64,000 bases of DNA from Paragonimus westermani (taxonomy: Eukaryota; Platyhelminthes; Trematoda; Plagiorchiida; Troglotrematidae), in assembly GCA_008508345.1 (NCBI GenBank), contig QNGE01000926.1, positions 31,528-95,527 of the forward strand. Direction: 5' to 3'. Below the pieces are notes generated by a model. That model worked only from the letters and a program-made list of their open reading frames with translations. It was not told the origin of the DNA and ran no database searches. The translations under genes and the position numbers were made by a program. Positions 1-12,020 of this stretch are shown in pieces (position 1 is the first letter of the stretch; each line of letters opens with the position of its first letter).

Positions 1-3000
1 TGAATTTCAACCAGCTGCTTAAGTATTGACCCAAATGACTGTGCACATTCTGAGATCTACTGAACTAACAAGGTTCCCCCTATTAGTAACTACAGAGGGT
101 TAATCAGATAGCATCCAAATTTAAACCACTAGATGCCTCTAAATATGGCCCACAAATTCAGCCACATTTTCAACCGACTGACACGGACAACCAGTTGCCA
201 CTCAGAGTGAACAAGTGTAAGGTTGTTCATATTCGCCATCACAATTTCCCCGACATTTCTTGGTTAAATCATACTGATCGTTTCCGTATCAAGTGGGACT
301 CAGGGACATTACTGGTAAATATTTTGGGTCTGCCAACGAAATGCGCAACCACGCCTAAAAACTCAATCTCCTGAGAAAAATTTGCTGAAACTTTCATATA
401 GAAACCTTTCACAACACCACATTTGGCTCTGCAAACGATTCTCACCAAGAAACAAACATACAGGCTCAACAGACTTGTCTTCAACCGGCGGTATACTGTG
501 TACTAAAAGTGCATAAAGACAGTCACAACGAGGATACTGGGACTCGGAAAAGTCATCTGCCTATTAGGAAATATTGAGAAGATCCTCAATATATTATTAA
601 TGTCTTAGGGTAGACATAATCCACACTCACGAAAGCATTCGTGCCGAGTTATAGACTAATGGCCCCCTTATTCTCAACTGGGGCTGAAAAAGCAAGAGGC
701 CATTTTTGAAAAATAGAATTTCTAACATATGTTACTGTTTGGACAAAACTCGCCCATAGTTAGCCTTTATTGATACTGTCAAGCATTGCTTGACACTTCG
801 GCCACAATTCATTTGTGGACGATATTTAGAATCCTACTCGACTGTTGTTTTCTGACATATAACGATGGAACTACTTGTTTATGTTCATTGTTTTGGCTTA
901 TCGTCTTGCTAACTAGAAAGAAGTCAAAACTAATCTAATTTGGACGTCCGCTCAATCTTAAGTAGAAAGAATCACTTACAATCAGCTGTTTCTTGTTCCA
1001 TGTGGAGATGAAAACAAGATTCTGGTTCGGTTTGCCAGACGGGGTTCACATCACCACGAAATCTACGAAATTACTATTCCGGCTACAACACTCACATATA
1101 CTACGTCAATCTGTTCGAGAGGATGTTTATGATACAGCTGTGGGTTTTGTTATCGGTTCAGTTGAGTGAGGTGGTGTGTAGCTAGCACAGAAAAGGATTT
1201 GAATAGAAAAGATCCGAGATATTTGAAACACCGAACATTCAGTAGTTACTATCTTGCAATAGTTTATTCACTCCATCACCTTGCAATGATCCTAAAATCC
1301 AAACCCGACAGAAATATAGATGGAAGCTCGCTGGATGGACAAGTGTCCACCATAATAACGTAACATATTTTGTAATCAAGAAGGTGATCGATGTTTAGTT
1401 CTTGGCCTCTCCAAAATACTTTGCGGTGGCCTATAGAAGCACCTCCATGGTCTGTAACATTGAAAGTGGACGCTTCACTTTTCTGAAACTAGGTACAGAA
1501 GATACCCTCAGTGTTGGGCTGAAAACTGAGATAGTTTTATAGAGCTCAGGCATCGTGTTAATTTTTGAGTGTAAAATGGATTCCGCTAATTGGTCTTAGT
1601 TACCATCTACGATTTTAGTGTTAACGCAGTCCAAGTTAATTCAGGGGCGATAATATCTATTTTAGGGTGTTAAAGAAGCAATGATATCGCAAGTAACAAG
1701 TTAAAGAGACGAAATGTGGAAGACTTTTAGGAGCTACTCTTGTAAACATTTCAATACGAATGTGTTGGTGTAAACAAGCCAAAAATCAGTCACCCAAAAG
1801 GGGTGTCGAATCTATCCGAGGCGCTAGGACCAGCGTTTCTACGGTGTGCTAAGTTAAACGGATACTGAGAATGGGGATAGAATCAACACACTTTTTGTCT
1901 GAAAAAAACATGGATCGGTTCGGACCCCACTGTGTCATCGTAACATTGCTTACGAGGCGTGCATGAAGACGGATGAAGTAGGTGACGAAGTTGCAAGCCA
2001 CTGTCATTCGCGGTGTTCTAGACGCATGTGACTATCAATCAAGTTAGGAAGCTTATAGCGTGTACGAAAGACAGCTTACTTCACGACTTGGAGAGCCGGT
2101 TCGTGTGTGCTTACATCTATCAATTCAGTGTCGTTGCTTTCAGTAGCTGAACCGTCTTGAGTAAGTCAGTTGCTACTTCTGGTGCATAAGAGTCTGACAT
2201 TTTTCTACCATAGGGTTTCAGCACTTTACTCAACTACAACCTAGTTTTCACCAAATTCAGTATATTTTTTAAAGTGATTAGTCTAGGCAACAGAGCACTT
2301 CAAAATTCAGTTTTTTGATTTTGTAGGATTAATTCTCTCGTTTCGGTTTGCCTTTCTAGAGATTTATTTTCTCATTTTGGATAGAAGGAAAATAATGAGC
2401 ACCAGATCAAAAAAATGTGACTTGTTCAGCAAAGTTCATTTCGGGGCTGGCTGTGAAATTCATCCTGAATTTTTACTTGTTCGCAAGCTCTTTGTCACTG
2501 TACAAAAACTACAGGCGCAGTTTCATCCTGCAGTGTTCGCCAGAGAGGCCAGAAAAAGCGTGGACATCTGACCGTCAGCATATCAAACAGACGTATTCTA
2601 GAACGTTTCTTATCTAGAAGAAGAATTACAATCATCTCTTCTCCGAATGATTTTGGCGCCTAAACGTTTTCAGGAATGGAGCTTCAACTGTTGAACATCC
2701 CAAGCTTCTTACGCGTTATTTAGAGTCTCAGGATGCGGTTTCAGTGGGGAATCCGTGATGTCAAACTGCTCAGTCCAAAATTTTAGGAACTATCAAAACA
2801 TTTTTTCTGTGACTAACCTAACAGCCGATATCTTTTTTGGCTTTACGAGAGATTTAAATCTATCCAACTTGCGAACAGGTATGTACCTAAATAAATTCAC
2901 TGCAAGTCAACTGTCTCACACACTAGATGCTGACAACCGACGGGCCGTCTAGGTCATCTACTCTTGTGTACATGAAAAGGGAGAAATAGAGCTTGTACGT

Positions 3001-3680
3001 ACTTCCGACGAAAGTTGAGTGACACATGTGTAACCAATGCTAATTCGTATCAGAGCCAAGTGAAGTCTCTGGACACGTGGGCTCACCAATACAGACAGTG
3101 GGATGAACAAAAACAAAAAACTCAACATGTTTTTGTCCGCAGGACAAAGTATATCAGTTGAGTGGTAGGGATCGTCAGGGTAACGAATTCACAACAACGA
3201 TGAGCACAAGCATAGACAGTCACCAGGCAAAGACTGGTGGACAAAGTGCAGTCGAGTCAGTCTTGTGTAAGACCACACGCCTGATCTTCGGGCAGATCGC
3301 CTAGTTAATGGCAGCGCCACGAGAGCCAATAGAAAATCCGTACTCACAGAAGCAAAAGAATTAGGTGACGAACAAGTGGACAGATGAGTGAAAATCAAAA
3401 ACAAGAAAGAGAGGAATCGGTGAATTTGTTATTATGGATGCGAGCTGCGGGAATGAAAAGGGCAAGCATAATCACGGGAGTGGACACGGCAGGGTCAAAT
3501 GAGGGGAATTTCGATATTCATGAATCCTACAAGTGCGGTGAGTGGTCAAATTAACGCAGGTTGTTAGAACCGGGTTCAACGGATACATCACTGTCGCAGG
3601 TATTTTAGCACGTGGTTAGAGTGGGGTGAACCAAAACCGTAGAGCTCAGTGATCTGCAGTAAACAAACTTGAATTCACCA
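1..3680. other. No gene recognised
   Basis: All frames are broken into stretches of about 70 codons or less, with no family motif, no tRNA-like box pair and no simple repeat that I can see. Around 3040-3560 there are purine-rich stretches, but no repeat unit could be defined. Short host exons cannot be excluded by eye. Confidence 0.6.
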
Positions 3681-4197
3681 CCAAAAAGACGTTTACGAAA
3701 TGTTTAGGCAATTCCGAATAGTGTGCTTGTAAATCTTCTCTCTTTGTTTTACTTAACAATCGCGATTTGCAGGTGCTCGGTTACCTCTTCTGTTTAAAAA
3801 CAGCGCCAATGCCGACATTGCATGTATCAGTGCTCGACATGGTCATCATAAACGAGAATATTAAGCCACAACTTACACTAGCTTTTGCAGAAGACCCTTA
3901 TCTTCCTGTGTTCACGTTCAGGATCCAAACGACGATTGNCCAAAAATACGTTTAAGAAATGTTTAGGCAATTCCGAATAATGTGTTTGTAAGTCTTCTCT
4001 CTTTGTTTTACTTAACAATCGCGATGTGCAGGTACTCGGTTACCTCTTCTGTTTCAAAACAGCGCCAATGCCGACAGTGCATGTATCAGTGCTCGACGTG
4101 GTCATCATAAACGAGAATATTAAGCCACAACTTACACTAGCTTTTGCAGAAGACCCTTATCTTCCTGTGTTCACGTTCAGGATCCAAACGACGATTG
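3681..4197. repeat. 258-bp direct duplication interrupted by one N
   Basis: Bases 3681-3938 and 3940-4197 are two gap-free copies of the same 258-bp unit, differing at about ten positions by my count. The single N at 3939 lies exactly between them. Inside each unit a pyrimidine-rich run ends in CAG (near 3770 and 4030) and is followed by an open frame, which continues to 4292 after the second copy. The two frames differ mainly by amino-acid replacements (L/F, L/V, M/V), which does not suggest purifying selection. The exact equality of the units and the N at the seam fit two unmerged alleles of one locus joined by a scaffolder better than a true tandem duplication. Both readings remain open. 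Confidence 0.85.
3939..3939. other. Single-N assembly join
   Basis: One ambiguous base placed exactly at the junction of the two 258-bp copies. It probably marks a contig join rather than one unknown base. Confidence 0.8.
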
Positions 4198-7100
4198 TAC
4201 TTTCGTCGCAAAGTTTGGTAAAAAAAAATGAGAACAGAAAGGAAAACAGTCCATTATTAATTGAAACTCATCTCGTTTCTTCGTTAATTTGATGGCAGAT
4301 AACTCTTTGTATCGATCAGAGTCCTGCCTATATTCTTTGTCGCATACGATGAACCGAAGAAAACTCAGTTCTCGTGAGTGGAACGCGCACTCAGATGACT
4401 TGATGGAACGTTTTTCCATTTTTCAGTTGTACCTTAAGTGAAAATAACTTACTATGTTCTTACTCAATGTCTGCGTAAGAACTTACATGACCTTGATATG
4501 AGCGTACTCTTGTTAAATCTTATTCATTTAATTAATCTCACTCTGGAATATTCCAGGTGTGGCATGTAATCCGAACAGTAGAAAAGTGTATCAAAACATA
4601 TCTCAAGGTGTAAGTAATCGCGGCAAGCACGTCTGAATTGTACTCAAGTGGAATGTAGACTTATGTGTTTTTTAGGTCAATTCTCTAGAATCGCCGTGGT
4701 TATACACTTCTGCAAAACCCCCAGCCTCCATTCGAATCCGCCATTACTTGTGTATTTCGGAAGAAACGACTCCTTTAGAACTGTCGTGGTGATCATACAA
4801 AACGGAAAATGCTTAAGAACTCCAACTCACAAGTCATCTTAAGTCGCGATGTGTGGGTAGCTTCCTCACATTCGAGACATGCAAATTGGAAATTAGTTGA
4901 AAATTAATCCATTATTGAGGTTATAACAGAGAGCGTTGAATACCATGGACGGACAAGAAAGACTACGTAGTGCTGCGTGAGAAACTGTCGTCAACTTGAT
5001 TACCCTTCAAATAAATGCCAATCTTGAAATGTGGCTATTTAAATAACAACTTGTACCTGCGTGGGTCGAGGTTAGTACACTTGCTGATAAAGTTTTATGT
5101 AGTCATTCTGGCGAGTGTAGGACGAAAGAAAACACGGAATAACGAACGATTGCTGGTTTTGCATTTTTTTAGGACAGTTTCCCTGTCTAAACGCGCAAAC
5201 CAAACCGTGAATCTAGCTGTAGTATTGATCGCTCTCCTACAGAATGAAAGCCGTTTCTAGTGCTTTTTACTTACGTTATAATGGTTGTGAAAGCGACATA
5301 TTGTTGGCCAATCGCCAGCGTCGATTGATTTGAGTGGGTGCAACCAGACACGATATGCCCAAAAACCAGTTCACCACAGATGTGGTAAAGCGATATCTTG
5401 TTTTGAAAATTCTCGAAGCTTCGACACTAACCAGATTCCATACCCAGGCCACTTTTGTCCCATCTGCGCTGGTTTCAAAGCTTGAAATTAAAATTTATAT
5501 GAACAAAATGTTGAAAAGTAAAGACCCATTCGTGGTCTCCTCGTATTTATGATGGGTCTTTAGATAAATCTAGTTCTGTAAATGAAACTGAAGACTTGAC
5601 GCCTCTTCATAAGTTAAACAGTTTATCTGTAGGACTACTTCTGTGACTTTCCTAAGAGCAACAAGCTCAGCTTTAGATAACTGTATCATCATCAAAATAG
5701 TAGTACACTCTATCTATTAGACCGATTAGGAAACAAGCAGGTATAATTCCACGGTACGAGGCGCAAAACGTGGGAGAAAAAACCGTGTACATGGACCGTG
5801 CTAAAACAACCCTAGTTCTCTGATTGGTCAACGTTGCACAGTAATATGCAGCTATCAGTAAACATTTAACTTGTTGTAAAGATTTCTCTAGTAGCCCATA
5901 AAGAGGCCTAGTGACTTCCGTCACCTAATGGCGGTATGCAAAAATGGGAGCACAGAACAGGACAGACGTCCATCACAACAATGTCTGACCTTTAAAACAC
6001 ACTCAAAAAGAAGAAAGCTGTTCACAAGAGTGATTAATGAGGGCTCTTCGCATTTGGTCACATTCTGTTACATTGGTTATTCAGCTCTCAGTACACGCCT
6101 ACAACAGGGAGTCATTCAACTTAACACAACTCACAAACGAAAGACTGAACGACCGTTTTCAGGACACACTTGTAACGTTTTGTACAGCACTTTGTATTTT
6201 ATAACTCTTATTGTTCTTCGTCCTTTTCGCCTTACTCCAACTCATTTGTACACTCCATGTTTAAACCAAGTTAATCGATTGACTCGATAATCAATAATAC
6301 AACATTTGCCTCCAAGGTCGCGAGCCGTGCGCTTTTTCTGTGTTCTGTGTCGTTCCAGTAAAAGTTTCGGGAGAGTTAGAGACCAACGGAACCAATCGTC
6401 TATTTTTGAAAAAATCTGTTTGAAACAACAGTATGGATCGTATCCATTGAATATCTCATTCAATGTAGTGGAACTCTAACCCGACGCATCTTCACAAATT
6501 ATTTTGAGTCGGTTCCCTTTATTTTTCATCACATTTTGGCTCCGTGTTCATACTCGAGTTTTCTGTATAGTGTTTAGATTCACTGTACACTAACCAGTTT
6601 CGCGGTATTTGAAGCAAGCTAATCAGTATAGAGTGAGGAACAAGTGCACTGTGTTAATTCGCATGTCTACTCACAATATTTTGTTTGACGGGAGTAAATT
6701 TGCTTCTTTATCGTGGTTGTTGTAAGATTCTGTCTCAGTTGGTGATCGGGCAGTAGGTAGGTAGGGAGACAACCTGCCAAACTCCTTAACTTCGAGCGAT
6801 ATCCCTTGAATTCGGAAGAAGTCCAATGATCTGATCTTTGCTTCATAAGAGGTACTACACACAATGTATCACCTGTCAAGAATGACTTAACCAGCTACCT
6901 GGACGTAAACCGATGACTTTCTGAGAAAGAAGTGGATAAGAGTCCAGAAGGAGTAATAAGGGTTTAACAGAATGACTGTGTTAACCTCCAACTCACTACT
7001 GCGAAACAAAACAATGAGTACCGCCTACAATATGAGATTAATGTCAACAAGCCAGCAAATTATCAAGGGTTAACACTGAGACAGCACTGATGAGTGATCA

Positions 7101-8157
7101 AAGGTTAGTACGGAGTTTAAAAAACTATAAGGATAACAGCCAGATGAGAAAATTGCTCACAATAAGTTCATTCTGAAGGGATATTCACGCAACTGATTTG
7201 CCAACCACGTTGGTTAAGTGCTCATCAATATAATGAGCGTCGAAAAGTGCACATGATTCATAGTGAAATTCACAACAGTTATTGTTTTGTCGTCTCAGGT
7301 TTGTGCATGAAAGAAATTAAAGCGGAAATACATCTGTGTGAGTGACGAAAACCTGTTCGATTCATCGCTTATCCAAACTCAAACACAATAGAAAATCTGG
7401 AAGCGGACCAGTCCAACACCACTTTGGGATCCAACAGCATGCTTCTACGTGCAGTTGCAATGTTACACTTTTAGTTATTCGCCAAGTTTCTTGTTGTGTA
7501 TTGGACCAATCAGCTCACATCTCGTGACGTTGCATGTACCACTGATATCAACCAGTGGCAAACTGATTGCTTCAGCACAGATGCACATCGATAACTCCGT
7601 GTTCTTGACTCATGAACTACAACCAGTCTGAGATCTTCTCATAAGTTACACGACAGATCTGAATTCAATTGCGATTCCTAGGGTGAGCCAAAGTCCTTAA
7701 TTCCGAGAAATAGAGTATTATAAGATAACACATTCAAAATGTCAACTACATCTACACTTCAGACAATGGCCTGTGGGTGAGAAAACAAGCACTGGACACC
7801 TCACTAGCCTAAGTGACCGTGTGTTATGTCTATCTTGTTCTATAACACCAGATGTATGACCGGCCTCCACAGTGTTTGAATTGTCTACCACGGGTCCAGA
7901 AGGGAGTAAAGACTCTAGTGGTAACGGACGGGCTTCAGACAAACTATCCTCCATTAACATGAGTTTCATTCTGCCTACTGAGAAAATCCACCTTATTTCG
8001 TCATGGTCACCGACGTAAGCCTTCTCAACGTGCCAGAAAAGTCCGAACGAATATGTATGACTAATGCAAGGGTTTTTGCAAACTTATTGGTACGTATGAA
8101 GATATAGAAATGCGAAGAAAATTCTTCGGGTGAGTGTACCTGTAACGACTGTTCTTG
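4198..8157. other. No gene recognised
   Basis: Apart from the tail of the open frame leaving the 258-bp duplication (to 4292), the frames are short and unrelated to families I know. The longest, 120 codons at 5928-6290 (+), has low-complexity Thr/Arg/Leu-rich content and no motif. No RNA gene or mobile-element signature was seen. Confidence 0.55.
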
Positions 8158-8318
8158 TGTGGTGGATTGTCAGGCCGGAGGTGCGAGTTTTCGAACGCTC
8201 GGCCGAATACCTCAACGCGGGGAGGGGGGAAGGCACGTTCAAAAGCCTGCTGCGATCGAATCAAGAACAACGTGCGNACAATAAAGAATGTGCTTTGTTG
8301 GACGCCTTCTCGCTACAC
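8158..8318 (+). mobile_element. Ty3/gypsy-type LTR (copy A), gapped by an N
   Basis: The copy starts TGTGGTGGATTGTCAGGCC. Up to 8276 it is nearly identical, in inverse orientation, to the right end of the LTR at 21612-22205. After the N it resumes with the AATAAAG polyadenylation-like region and stops matching at 8318. Relative to the other copy, about 376 bp (equivalent to 21719-22094) are missing exactly at the N, so the N hides most of the LTR. Assignment to gypsy rests on the same sequence flanking recognisable pol at 60.6-62.8 kb. No integrase or RT follows downstream, so this is either a solo LTR or the edge of an element whose body is not seen. Confidence 0.8.
8277..8277. other. Single-N gap inside LTR copy A
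   Basis: The flanking bases align to positions 376 bp apart in the homologous LTR near 22 kb, so this N stands for several hundred missing bases, probably a collapsed repeat. Confidence 0.8.
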
Positions 8319-8598
8319 TTGTGGCTGAGGCTGACGAAATTATTGTTTGTGATAAGCCCCACATACAGTACGGTTGTTCCATTTCGGAAAAACCATTAAA
8401 GTAGCTTTTAACGGCTCACTTTGTAGACCCACAGTGCATCTGTAACTACTCTCGGATGGTGGTGTTTTCAAGCCCATTGTAACACTACTGTTTGGTACTG
8501 AAAGAACGACCAATAATGCTTCCCGACAGGAAAAGTATTGCATTCTGGAAGAAGAACTAAAATGAATATCTGCTTGCGCTTAGTGATATTCCAATGGT

Positions 8599-8907
8599 TT
8601 GAGATCGATCCTTCAGAAGAAGGTTACAGCCGGTTATCACTGCTGTGTGGATGGCCGAATTGTATCTCCATACGCTCCAGAAAGGACTGTTTTAGACGCG
8701 CAGTTCATAAAGGACAAAGGTTTCAGCCGTTTGATGAAACGGTCAACACACGGCAAAGCATACGTGAAGCCGTTCGATACCCGTGGCGGGACTTACATCT
8801 GGCTCGGGAAAACGCTGATGATGTTCTTGGCTAATTTTATAGGCATCTCTAACTCCATTTACGTCCGTCTTGCCCAACTCGAGACTACGGAACTGGTTTC
8901 GCTATAG
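8599..8907 (+). CDS. Unrecognised open frame, 102 codons
   Basis: I do not recognise this protein. It is one of the longer open frames in the window and its composition is protein-like: a Gly/Asp/Arg-containing stretch (GRIVSPYAPERTVLDAQF), then GKAYVKPFDTRGGTYIW, then a hydrophobic C-terminus. A second frame (8538-8834) overlaps it, so only one can be real. It lies about 280 bp downstream of LTR copy A in the same orientation, so it may be retroelement-internal sequence, but no gag zinc knuckle, protease or RT motif is present. The ATG at 8599 is only the first Met in the frame; no splice sites were confirmed. It could be chance. Confidence 0.25.
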   Translation: MRSILQKKVTAGYHCCVDGRIVSPYAPERTVLDAQFIKDKGFSRLMKRSTHGKAYVKPFDTRGGTYIWLGKTLMMFLANFIGISNSIYVRLAQLETTELVSL

Positions 8908-11900
8908 TACTCGCTGGACTCCCTGGTGCAACCGTTTATTCATTGCAGTGGAAATTTTATGGCAGAAATCCAGGACCCTATGAATGTCATGTGTGGCACT
9001 ACACAAAATTATTAGATCTGGCAAGGTCAACAAACGTGGTACATCAAAATGAAGACAAGTTGGTAAAACCACCTTACCTCCGATAGCCGTATCAACAGGA
9101 CTGATCACAGAATCTATTGTCTGATTTACACGTGAAAGCAAGTCTATGACAGTAGTGAGAGGACCTGAGAAATGATTCCTATTCATTGTGAACCGACAGA
9201 TATAGTTCAAATGCTTCAGTTCTTTGCGGAATACTCATCGGATGGAAAATTCGACTAATACACCAAGGGTGACTGTTCAGTAATCAATTAAGCGCCGAAA
9301 ATAGCGTAATTTGAAGAATGTTGCAGGCTATTCTCTGGCAAAAGTGGGTTAGAGTGATTTGGGGTCGAAAACTACTGTTCCCTACCAACTGTTGTAGAAG
9401 TGGCATGACCCTATGCCAACCGTTGTATCTGAGGCATTGGTTATTGTTGGTAGCCGTACATAGGGATCTGGGTGAGTAATTGTGAATAATTTGGAGATAG
9501 CTTCTCTGAGCTCCGTAGAAAAGGTATAAGTGGCTTTCGAGAAAGACATCTTATAATTTTCTTCACGAAGGAGTTTAGTCATGAAATTCATAGTGTATGC
9601 ATAATAAACGATCAGACAGTCGGAACTGCAAAGATGCCACAATGAGCCGGGTTCCGCACAGGAGTAACTTCTTGAACAGGTTATTAAAATGTTTGAGTAA
9701 CACTGACCATTTTAACTGGTGAACTTAAAAATTCTACCAGTCCAAGTAAGGTGCGGGTTTAGATCTTTACCGTATCTTTAACAGTCACTTGAATCTGTTG
9801 GTAAGCGTGAATCAGGTACATTTTGATTAACTTGGTTTAATCACCCAGACGAGTTGTAAGATCCTGAATGTGCGGGATCGGAAGCACATCGTAAATTATG
9901 TATTTAATCCAAAGTTCTGTTAACAAATAGCGCTCATTATCTTTCAGAGGGACGAATATTGCGTAGTTCGAGCAGACCGTGGAACTGTGCGTTGACAAAT
10001 TCATGTTTTACTTACGGACTAACCTACAGGATTTGAATAACCCAAGAGGATCCTTGATTTGAATATGATCTATGATATTTGAATGTCATCTGTCGTGAAA
10101 GCAAGGAAGGTCTACGAAAGAAACCGAAGTTAATTTTAAGTGTAGTTGTGAACGTTAACAGCGACGATCTGATGGACACCACTGAAGTTAATCTGCTTAT
10201 GGCGTGTAATTATTTCTAGTGCCGAATGCCCAGTAAAAAGTTGAAGTTACTAAGAAAAACGTTACTACTAACAACGAAAGGTATGGCAGCAATTATGAAC
10301 AGTCAGCGTACATTATGCCGAAAGTTTAACCCCGATATCCAATGAAACTGGCTGAATGTCTGAACGGTGTTACACTTGGCGAAACGTAAATTGAGGCATC
10401 AGATCGAAACCCTTCATTGAGAGCCAGTGAGACCTTAGTCCACCTACAAATATCTTTTAAAAAATTCGACCAATTAGCCCCCATTCGCTCGTGGTAAGTG
10501 TTACTTCTTCGGGAATGTGAGTTGCATTGTCCAAGATACATGTTGAGACAACAGGATTTAGACTGCCGTCCTCGGAAACACACAGAAGTGTAACATCTCA
10601 TTATTTTGTCGAACCCAACATATAGACAGAGTAATTTTTCATGGAAGGTTGAGTCTATGCTGATCAGTTAAAGAATAGATGACGAGCAGTACTGTGGAAC
10701 GGGTTCCTGGAGTTGCGTTTGTTTCGTGTTGGACGCCAACTTGGAGACCATTCAAATGGTCATTCTTCACAGCTTATATCTGATATGAAGAGCCGGTTAG
10801 GGGTAGTGCAGTCCAGACCGCCTCAAATGGACCTTTTGTTCATACGTGACGCATTTATATTGGGGTCACCCAGCAACTGTTGTCCTTCCCCTAGCTGAGT
10901 AATGGAGGATTTTCCTTTTGTCTTAGATCTCTAAACCATTATGGTAGGCGGGCTTCACCTGCTGTAATTTCCCATTTAATTGCCACCTCTGTTGATGAGT
11001 CATATCGATTTTCTCTGTGGGTGATTAATGAGCTCATCGCGGAGTTAAATCATGATTTATTTAGAAAATCTAGATTGTAGATGTACAGCTTTCGCCTTAT
11101 AAGACGACAACTGTTCATCGACACACTAAGCTTGAATATGAATAAACCGAACTAACCAGTTCATCTCCACGCTTGAAGAGATTACGACACACATTAATCA
11201 AAAGATTAGTGGGTAGATCATCGGTGGACGCGGCACACCATTACTTAACCCACAACACTTTTGAACTGCTTAATAAATGCTACATATGCGAACACATCTG
11301 GTCAAAAGAAGACCATAAAAATTATAGTTTACTAACAGTACACAACTGAGAACTAACTCAATGGACAGATGACCTTGGTCGAAGTGAGGTGTTGGTTTGA
11401 GGGTGAGTGTCGGAGGACACCCAACATTTCCACTAAGTCTTGTGAAGTCTGGGAACTTTTGAAATCGCTACACCTTAGAAGAGGGCGAATGAGATACTTT
11501 CCATACTAACACTTAAGAACCCATTGTGTGTTCAAAACTATGTCGTCTCTATTAACCATCCCACACAGTGTATAGTCTGGTTTAGTGTTGCAACCACCAG
11601 CATAAATCTGATACCGCTTATTAAAGGCATGTGTCTAATTACAAATAGCATAATCACTGAATGATTTCAATGACTCCCAAGTGGAAGAATGAAGTAATTT
11701 TTTACAGGGGTCTACAGCCGGTGAGTAACTTGCTCGGTTCCAGATAAGTCAGCTCATGAACTGATGTAGTATTAAAACCTACTTAACGTTTCAGAGCCTA
11801 TACCAATCAATCATAAGTCGTAAGTGAAGAATGATCAGTCGTGAGCCAAGTACGACTGATCAAACGTCAACAACACCAATTTCTACTTCCTACCGACCGA

Positions 11901-11924
11901 ATGATTGAAAAGCTCAGTATGAAT
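8908..11924. other. No gene recognised
   Basis: Only short unrelated frames occur. The longest, 102 codons at 8902-9210 (-), shows no family motif. No repeat unit could be defined. Confidence 0.55.
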
Positions 11925-12020
11925 GGAAATTCACTCACAAGCGGTCGCAGCTGTCGCATTCCCATAGACTTTCCAGTAGATTCCTTCCGAAAAAAACACT
12001 ATACTAGGGTTTCGTTCTTG
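11925..12020 (-). mobile_element. SINE body fragment
   Basis: This matches the body of the window's tRNA-headed SINE in inverse orientation. The CACTCACA start, the GCAGCTGTCGCATTCCC block, the ATAGACTTTCC block and the degenerate TTCCGAAA block occur in the same order and spacing as at 28.66-28.74 kb and 63.17-63.24 kb. The tRNA-like head is not recognisable next to it. Confidence 0.65.

Noticed and set aside
5928..6290. 120-codon plus frame
   Set aside because: No motif, biased composition and no supporting neighbours; likely chance openness.
7083..7100. CTGATGAG followed by CAAAGG, a possible hammerhead
   Set aside because: The GAAA box is missing and there is no SINE or Penelope context.
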